64,000 bases of DNA, taken from assembly GCA_023422635.1 (NCBI GenBank), contig JAFAGO010000013.1, forward strand, positions 1 to 64,000, in the 5' to 3' direction. Below the pieces are notes generated by a model, which saw only the letters and a program-made list of their open reading frames with translations, was not told the origin of the DNA and made no database searches. Shown here piece after piece: positions 60,131 through 64,000 of the stretch. Every line of letters starts with the position of its first letter. Within the stretch, counting starts at the first letter, position 1. This stretch comes from Bacteroidota bacterium. GTDB lineage: Bacteria > Bacteroidota > Bacteroidia > Flavobacteriales > Weeksellaceae. The translations under genes and the position numbers were made by a program.

Positions 60131-62281
60131 TTATTTGCCACCACCTTCATTTTTTTCTAAGTCAGTTTTGGTATTTTCTTTTACTTTCTGATTACCAAAA
60201 CGCTTAATAAAGGTAAGAGAAATTCCATGCCAGTCGGATCTGGAATTGGTTCTAAAAGTACCGAGTGGACTGTATGTAGTAATATCAAAATTTGGTCGCA
60301 TAAAAATATTGGTCAGTTGCATACTAGCTTCCATATTGGTTTTCGGGAAAATTTTGGTAACACTTATCGTATGAAAAACATTCACATTATTGCCATAATT
60401 ATTTCCATAGTTTTGCGTGTAAACCCCTACCCAAGCATTTAAATTGATATTTTTATCCAGAAGATTGGTGTAAGAAATATTGGATGAACCACCGAAATTG
60501 GTAAAATAATTTTTAGCATTTAGATTGTTTTTACCGTTAAAATCGCTGTTATCGGTGTAATTAATTCCTGCATTTAGGTTCACATTAAGTTTGTTCGAGA
60601 AAAACGTTTGATTGGTATTAAAATTCAAAGAAAACTTCTGCACTAAACCGCTAAAATTCTCCGGCATTGAAATGGTTTTTCCATCTTCTACCTTATAAAT
60701 TTGCCAGTAATCTTGATCGGAATACCAATAGGACGCGGAAAGGAAATATTTCTTTTTAAACCCGAGTTTTAAACCAAAGCGATTGTTCGGATTCGGCAGC
60801 AAATCCATATTTCCACGATAATAAAATCCTTCATCTGTTGGCATTAAAAACGGATTGAATTCCGTAAACCATGGTCGCCAGATATTGTGGTTGTAATTTG
60901 CCGTTAGATCGTAATTTTCGGAGATTGAATATTTAACTAAAAGATTTGGCAGAAAAGATCCGTAATTGCTTTTTTTACGAATATCGCCAACTTCTTGGAA
61001 AAGTTTGAAGCTCATGTATTCATATCGAAGGCCGATTCGTGTTTCGAGTTTTTTGAAGAATGTTTTACTAAAATTTAGATAAGCCGAATTTAAATTATCG
61101 GAATACCGAAAAACATTGCTTTTCGAAAGATCATTCAACCAAGTGGAATTTTCTAACGTAAAATAGTGATTGGGTACAACATTATTATTAAAGTTGGCTT
61201 TGCCTCCAAATTCAAGATTGCCTCCAGATTCGCCAATTGACGTTGTATAATCCACCTTCACATAATAATTTCGATTTTGGGTATCTGAAAAAATTTTGCT
61301 TCCTTCAGAATTAATTAAGTTAATTCCATCTTTAATAAAAATATTCGTGCTGGATTGTCCGCTGTAATTGCTCCCTACGCTAAGATCCAAAATTTTATTT
61401 TTCTCTTTGTCATAATATTTATAGAAAATATTGGTGCCGAGATTTCTGTAGAATCCAGCGATATTTTGATTTTGAAGATATTGATCTTGCAATACTTGAT
61501 TCAAATATTGTGATCCGTTTGATTTTGAATCCGAATCTTGATGACTTTGCGAATATTCCACAATAACACCCATACTATTTTTATCGTTAAACTCCCATTC
61601 CGATGTTGAAGAAAACGAAGGACTTTGATAAAGAGAAATGCTTTCTGTATTAATTTCATTTACAGAATTGGTTGCATCGATGGTGTTGATATTATTGTAT
61701 CGCTGGACGTAAATATTATTATTGTAACTGCCTGTAAAGGTCTGAGTAAACTTCCTTTTATGATAGTTTACATTAAAGTTTGCGTATTGGGAATTTTTCG
61801 TGTTCTGTGTATTGGTAAGCGAAACGCTTCCTTTCATTCCTTCGTCATCGCGTTTTTTCAATACGATATTAATCACGGCTCCTGCGCTTTCGTAACGGGA
61901 AGACGGACTGGTAATTACTTCAATTTTAGAAAGATTTTCGGCGGGAATGGTTTTTAAGTAATCTTTAAGCTCGCTACCGGTAAACACTGTTTTACGATCA
62001 TTGATGTACACCGTTACACTTTCGCCTTCCGCTTTAATAGCATCATTATTATCAATGCTCACCAAAGGGGCCATTCTTAAAACTTCCCAAGTGCTGTTTC
62101 CGGCTACAACCGAACTGTTGGCAACGTTATAAACCGTACGATCTGCTTTGCTTTCTACAGTTGGCTTTTTGGCGATTACCACCACTTCTTTTATTTCTTC
62201 TTGCTTCAAGGTATCTTGTTCTGTTTGGGCAAAGGCAAAGCCGCTAAGCAGAACAACGGCAGAAGTTAAGAAAACTCTCAT
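60131..62281 (-). CDS. TonB-dependent receptor-like outer-membrane beta-barrel protein (OMP_b-brl_3 type)
   Basis: 716 residues. Signal peptide RVFLTSAVVLLSGFAFA, cut before QTE. A plug domain follows: EVVVIAKKPTVESKADRTVYNV and VYINDRKTVFTGSELKDYLKTIPAENLSKIEVITSPSSRYESAGAVINI, with an ExVxI segment like a TonB box near residue 32. The rest is long amphipathic strands of a large barrel. It lacks the CarboxypepD_reg domain many relatives have. The barrel does not end in a clear C-terminal Phe: a tail of about 20 charged residues (KENTKTDLEKNEGGG) follows the last strand. The substrate is unknown. Confidence 0.85.
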   Translation of the reverse strand: MRVFLTSAVVLLSGFAFAQTEQDTLKQEEIKEVVVIAKKPTVESKADRTVYNVANSSVVAGNSTWEVLRMAPLVSIDNNDAIKAEGESVTVYINDRKTVFTGSELKDYLKTIPAENLSKIEVITSPSSRYESAGAVINIVLKKRDDEGMKGSVSLTNTQNTKNSQYANFNVNYHKRKFTQTFTGSYNNNIYVQRYNNINTIDATNSVNEINTESISLYQSPSFSSTSEWEFNDKNSMGVIVEYSQSHQDSDSKSNGSQYLNQVLQDQYLQNQNIAGFYRNLGTNIFYKYYDKEKNKILDLSVGSNYSGQSSTNIFIKDGINLINSEGSKIFSDTQNRNYYVKVDYTTSIGESGGNLEFGGKANFNNNVVPNHYFTLENSTWLNDLSKSNVFRYSDNLNSAYLNFSKTFFKKLETRIGLRYEYMSFKLFQEVGDIRKKSNYGSFLPNLLVKYSISENYDLTANYNHNIWRPWFTEFNPFLMPTDEGFYYRGNMDLLPNPNNRFGLKLGFKKKYFLSASYWYSDQDYWQIYKVEDGKTISMPENFSGLVQKFSLNFNTNQTFFSNKLNVNLNAGINYTDNSDFNGKNNLNAKNYFTNFGGSSNISYTNLLDKNINLNAWVGVYTQNYGNNYGNNVNVFHTISVTKIFPKTNMEASMQLTNIFMRPNFDITTYSPLGTFRTNSRSDWHGISLTFIKRFGNQKVKENTKTDLEKNEGGGK

Positions 62282-62350
62282 ATAATATTCATTTCATGGA
62301 TTACGAATATTAGACAAGCGACGATCGCGTTCTGTTACATCGTTTCGATA

Positions 62351-62383
62351 AAAAAACAAAACACACTCATAAAAGTGTGTTTT
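62351..62383 (-). terminator. Intrinsic terminator of mdh
   Basis: A ten-pair stem AAAACACACT / AGTGTGTTTT (62358-62367, 62374-62383) followed by a T-rich stretch on the minus strand; 27 bp after the mdh stop. Confidence 0.82.
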
Positions 62384-62409
62384 GAAAAATATTTTGTAAA
62401 AAAACTGGC

Positions 62410-63336
62410 TTACAGTTTCAAATCTCCATTTACAGTTCTTACAGCTTCTGCTGCAGTTGCAAATTTTTCTTTTTCAACATCGGTTAACGGAACTTCAACA
62501 ATTTTTTCAACGCCGTTGAAACCAATAATTGCAGGAACACCTAAGCAAATATCTTTTTGTCCGTATTCACCATCCAAAAGAAGTGAGCAAGGAACCATTT
62601 TTTTCTGGTCGCAAACGATGGATTGTACCAAGACAGAAACTGCAGCACCTGGAGCGTACCAAGCTGAAGTACCAAGAAGTTTTGTTAAAGTAGCACCGCC
62701 CACTTTTGTTTCTTCAATTACGTAGTTTTGTTGCTCTTCGGATAAGAAGTTGGTTACAGGAACGCCACCTCTTGTTGCTTTGGAAAGTAGTGGAACCATT
62801 CCAGTGTCGGAGTGCGCAGCGATTACCATTCCATCCACATCAGAAATTGGTGCCTCTAATGCTTCTGCCAATCTGTATTTAAAACGTGCTGAATCTAAAG
62901 CACCACCCATACCAATAACTCTTTCTTTTGGAAGTCCTGAAGTTTTATGAACCAAATACGCCATGGTATCCATTGGGTTGCTTACCACAATAATAATAAC
63001 GTCTGGAGAATGTTTTACTAAGTTTTCGGTAACTTCTTTTACAATACCAGCATTAATTCCGATTAATTCTTCACGTGTCATTCCTGGTTTTCTTGGAATT
63101 CCAGATGTAATCACGGCTACTTTGGAACCAGCAGTTTTGCTGTAATCTCCAGTAGTTCCGCTAATTTTGGTATCAAAAACATTTAAAGAGGCAGTTTGCA
63201 TAAGGTCCATTGCTTTTCCTTCAGCGTATCCTTCTTTAATGTCTACCAACACTACTTCAGATGCAAAGTTTTTCAATGCGATATACTCTGCACAAGATGC
63301 TCCTACGGCACCAGCTCCAACTACGGTTACTTTCAT
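62410..63336 (-). CDS. mdh: Malate dehydrogenase
   Basis: 308 residues, LDH-like type. Oxidises malate to oxaloacetate in the TCA cycle. The NAD-binding glycine loop is GAGAVGASCAEY. The substrate arginines lie in GIPRKPGMTREEL, and VVSNPMDTMAYL and AHSDTGMVPLLSKA hold the catalytic Asp/His. Length and order are standard. A TAAATTTG element with upstream TTG lies about 100 nt before the start. Confidence 0.96.
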   Translation of the reverse strand: MKVTVVGAGAVGASCAEYIALKNFASEVVLVDIKEGYAEGKAMDLMQTASLNVFDTKISGTTGDYSKTAGSKVAVITSGIPRKPGMTREELIGINAGIVKEVTENLVKHSPDVIIIVVSNPMDTMAYLVHKTSGLPKERVIGMGGALDSARFKYRLAEALEAPISDVDGMVIAAHSDTGMVPLLSKATRGGVPVTNFLSEEQQNYVIEETKVGGATLTKLLGTSAWYAPGAAVSVLVQSIVCDQKKMVPCSLLLDGEYGQKDICLGVPAIIGFNGVEKIVEVPLTDVEKEKFATAAEAVRTVNGDLKL

Positions 63337-63436
63337 AATTAATGATGTTTAATGTTTTTTTTAAATAAAAGGAATTCCGAAACTTTTAGGTTTCATTCTT
63401 ATTCAAACTTAAATTTTATTGTAAAAGTTTGATTCC

Positions 63437-63444
63437 CAAATTTA
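63437..63444 (-). promoter_or_regulatory. Putative promoter of mdh (TTG-N20-TAAATTTG)
   Basis: TAAATTTG on the minus strand, with TTG about 20 nt further upstream, giving a leader of about 100 nt to the ATG at 63336. Confidence 0.45.
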
Positions 63445-63515
63445 ATGAATCTTAAAAACACAAACAATTTTTTTAAATCATAATTTAGATGAGATGGGTA
63501 TGATTTATATCAAAA

Positions 63516-64000
63516 TTATTTTTCTTCTTCAAAATAAAGTCGGTAGTATTTACCTTTCTCATCTTGCCCAGTTTCGATTTTTTGTCGATCGCCATGAACG
63601 TAAATATGGAAGTTTTTATCGAGTTTAATGATGCTTTTAAAATGACGCTGATTTTTTTTCACTGCCGCTGTACTAATTGGGAAATCTTCCGCAATGGAAA
63701 CTTGCATTTCCTGTTCGTAATCGGTTTTATAATTCACAAAACTTTCAATTACACTTTCGTCGCCAAGAATGGTGGTATTGAATTCATCCAAATCGAATTG
63801 TTCTTTTTCTTTAAAGAAATCAAGACTTCTATTAAGGAAATCGGCCTGATCTGCTTTTGAAACTTCAAACTCTTGAGGCAATTGTTTCGTAATATAATCC
63901 TTATAAACTTGAAGCGTTTCTTGGGTTTGAAAATAATCATCTTCCCTTTGTTTAATCTTTAAGAAATCCTCCATCCAATAATATTCGTCGCCTTTTTTAT
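63516..64000 (-). CDS. Nucleoid-associated protein (NdpA/YejK-like), C-terminal part
   Basis: Runs off the right edge. The visible 160 residues continue without a stop from KKGDEYYWMEDFLKIKQRED, typical of the 37-kDa nucleoid-associated family in Flavobacteriia, through to a C-terminus ending GKYYRLYFEEEK. The apparent ATG at 63974 is inside the gene. The protein is expected to be cytosolic and about 340 residues in full; DNA association is known from the E. coli homologue only. Confidence 0.8.
   Translation of the reverse strand, partial: KKGDEYYWMEDFLKIKQREDDYFQTQETLQVYKDYITKQLPQEFEVSKADQADFLNRSLDFFKEKEQFDLDEFNTTILGDESVIESFVNYKTDYEQEMQVSIAEDFPISTAAVKKNQRHFKSIIKLDKNFHIYVHGDRQKIETGQDEKGKYYRLYFEEEK

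Noticed and set aside
1..64000. CRISPR array, phage-defence genes, transposases or prophage
   Set aside because: No spaced repeats, integrase, transposase or toxin-antitoxin pair was recognised; base composition looks even by eye.

Overview
This is a low-GC window packed with genes from a member of the Bacteroidota, most probably class Flavobacteriia, family Weeksellaceae (Chryseobacterium and relatives). Three things point there. The gene content includes type IX secretion (T9SS) C-terminal sorting domains, DUF5686, DUF3822, DUF1599, DUF5522, BT_3928-type proteins, a PafA phosphatase and an OMP_b-brl_3 receptor. Promoter-like TAnnTTTG elements, typical of Bacteroidota, lie close upstream of many starts. 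Shine-Dalgarno sequences are mostly weak or absent. I saw no rRNA, tRNA, CRISPR array, prophage or insertion sequence. The window reads as ordinary chromosome, with no sign of a defence island or a recent mobile element.

Layout. 1-3 kb: two BON-domain envelope genes, a tightly coupled DUF2089 / PH-domain / YIP1-like membrane operon, and a HAD phosphatase. 3-7.6 kb (minus strand): lrp-deoC, a nuclease-like EEP protein, an NDH-2/trmD pair and a tiny T9SS-sorted protein. 7.8-16.3 kb: lptB with a long C-terminal extension, two ABC exporters, rsmD, DUF3822, Smr, a phosphodiesterase and truA. 16.3-25 kb: a beta-barrel protein, two methyltransferases, a ZIP transporter, a FadL-like porin, a Trp/Tyr/Gly-rich lipoprotein, proS and a DUF937-OmpA fusion. 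25-31 kb: Nramp, grpE-dnaJ, two tandem dedA genes and prfB. 31.7-40 kb: alaS, two lipoproteins, DUF5686 and an M28 peptidase. 40-49.7 kb: folP, duplicated DUF1599, a BT_3928-type protein, TerB, tpiA, clpP, dnaG, recG and a thioesterase. 49.7-64 kb: DPP-IV-like peptidase, gpmA, an operon (HExxH protein, PLP deaminase, glucosaminidase, aminomutase-like protein), DUF5522/DUF4136, a broken HAF/T9SS gene, pafA, an outer-membrane receptor, mdh and the end of a nucleoid-associated protein gene.

How the genes work together. Most are housekeeping: translation (proS, alaS, prfB, trmD, truA, rsmD), replication and repair (dnaG, recG), protein quality control (grpE, dnaJ, clpP) and central metabolism (tpiA, gpmA, mdh, deoC, folP). 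Envelope genes are scattered among them. Convergent gene ends usually share a bidirectional hairpin terminator.

The points most worth following are core proteins that have lost textbook residues. An aminomutase-like protein has Ser at the PLP lysine position. DnaJ has only two of four zinc motifs. DnaG lacks the zinc cysteines. Also notable are a group of genes whose promoter-like element sits only 4-5 nt before the start codon, and the DUF2089 membrane operon, which is the best candidate here for an undescribed regulatory system.
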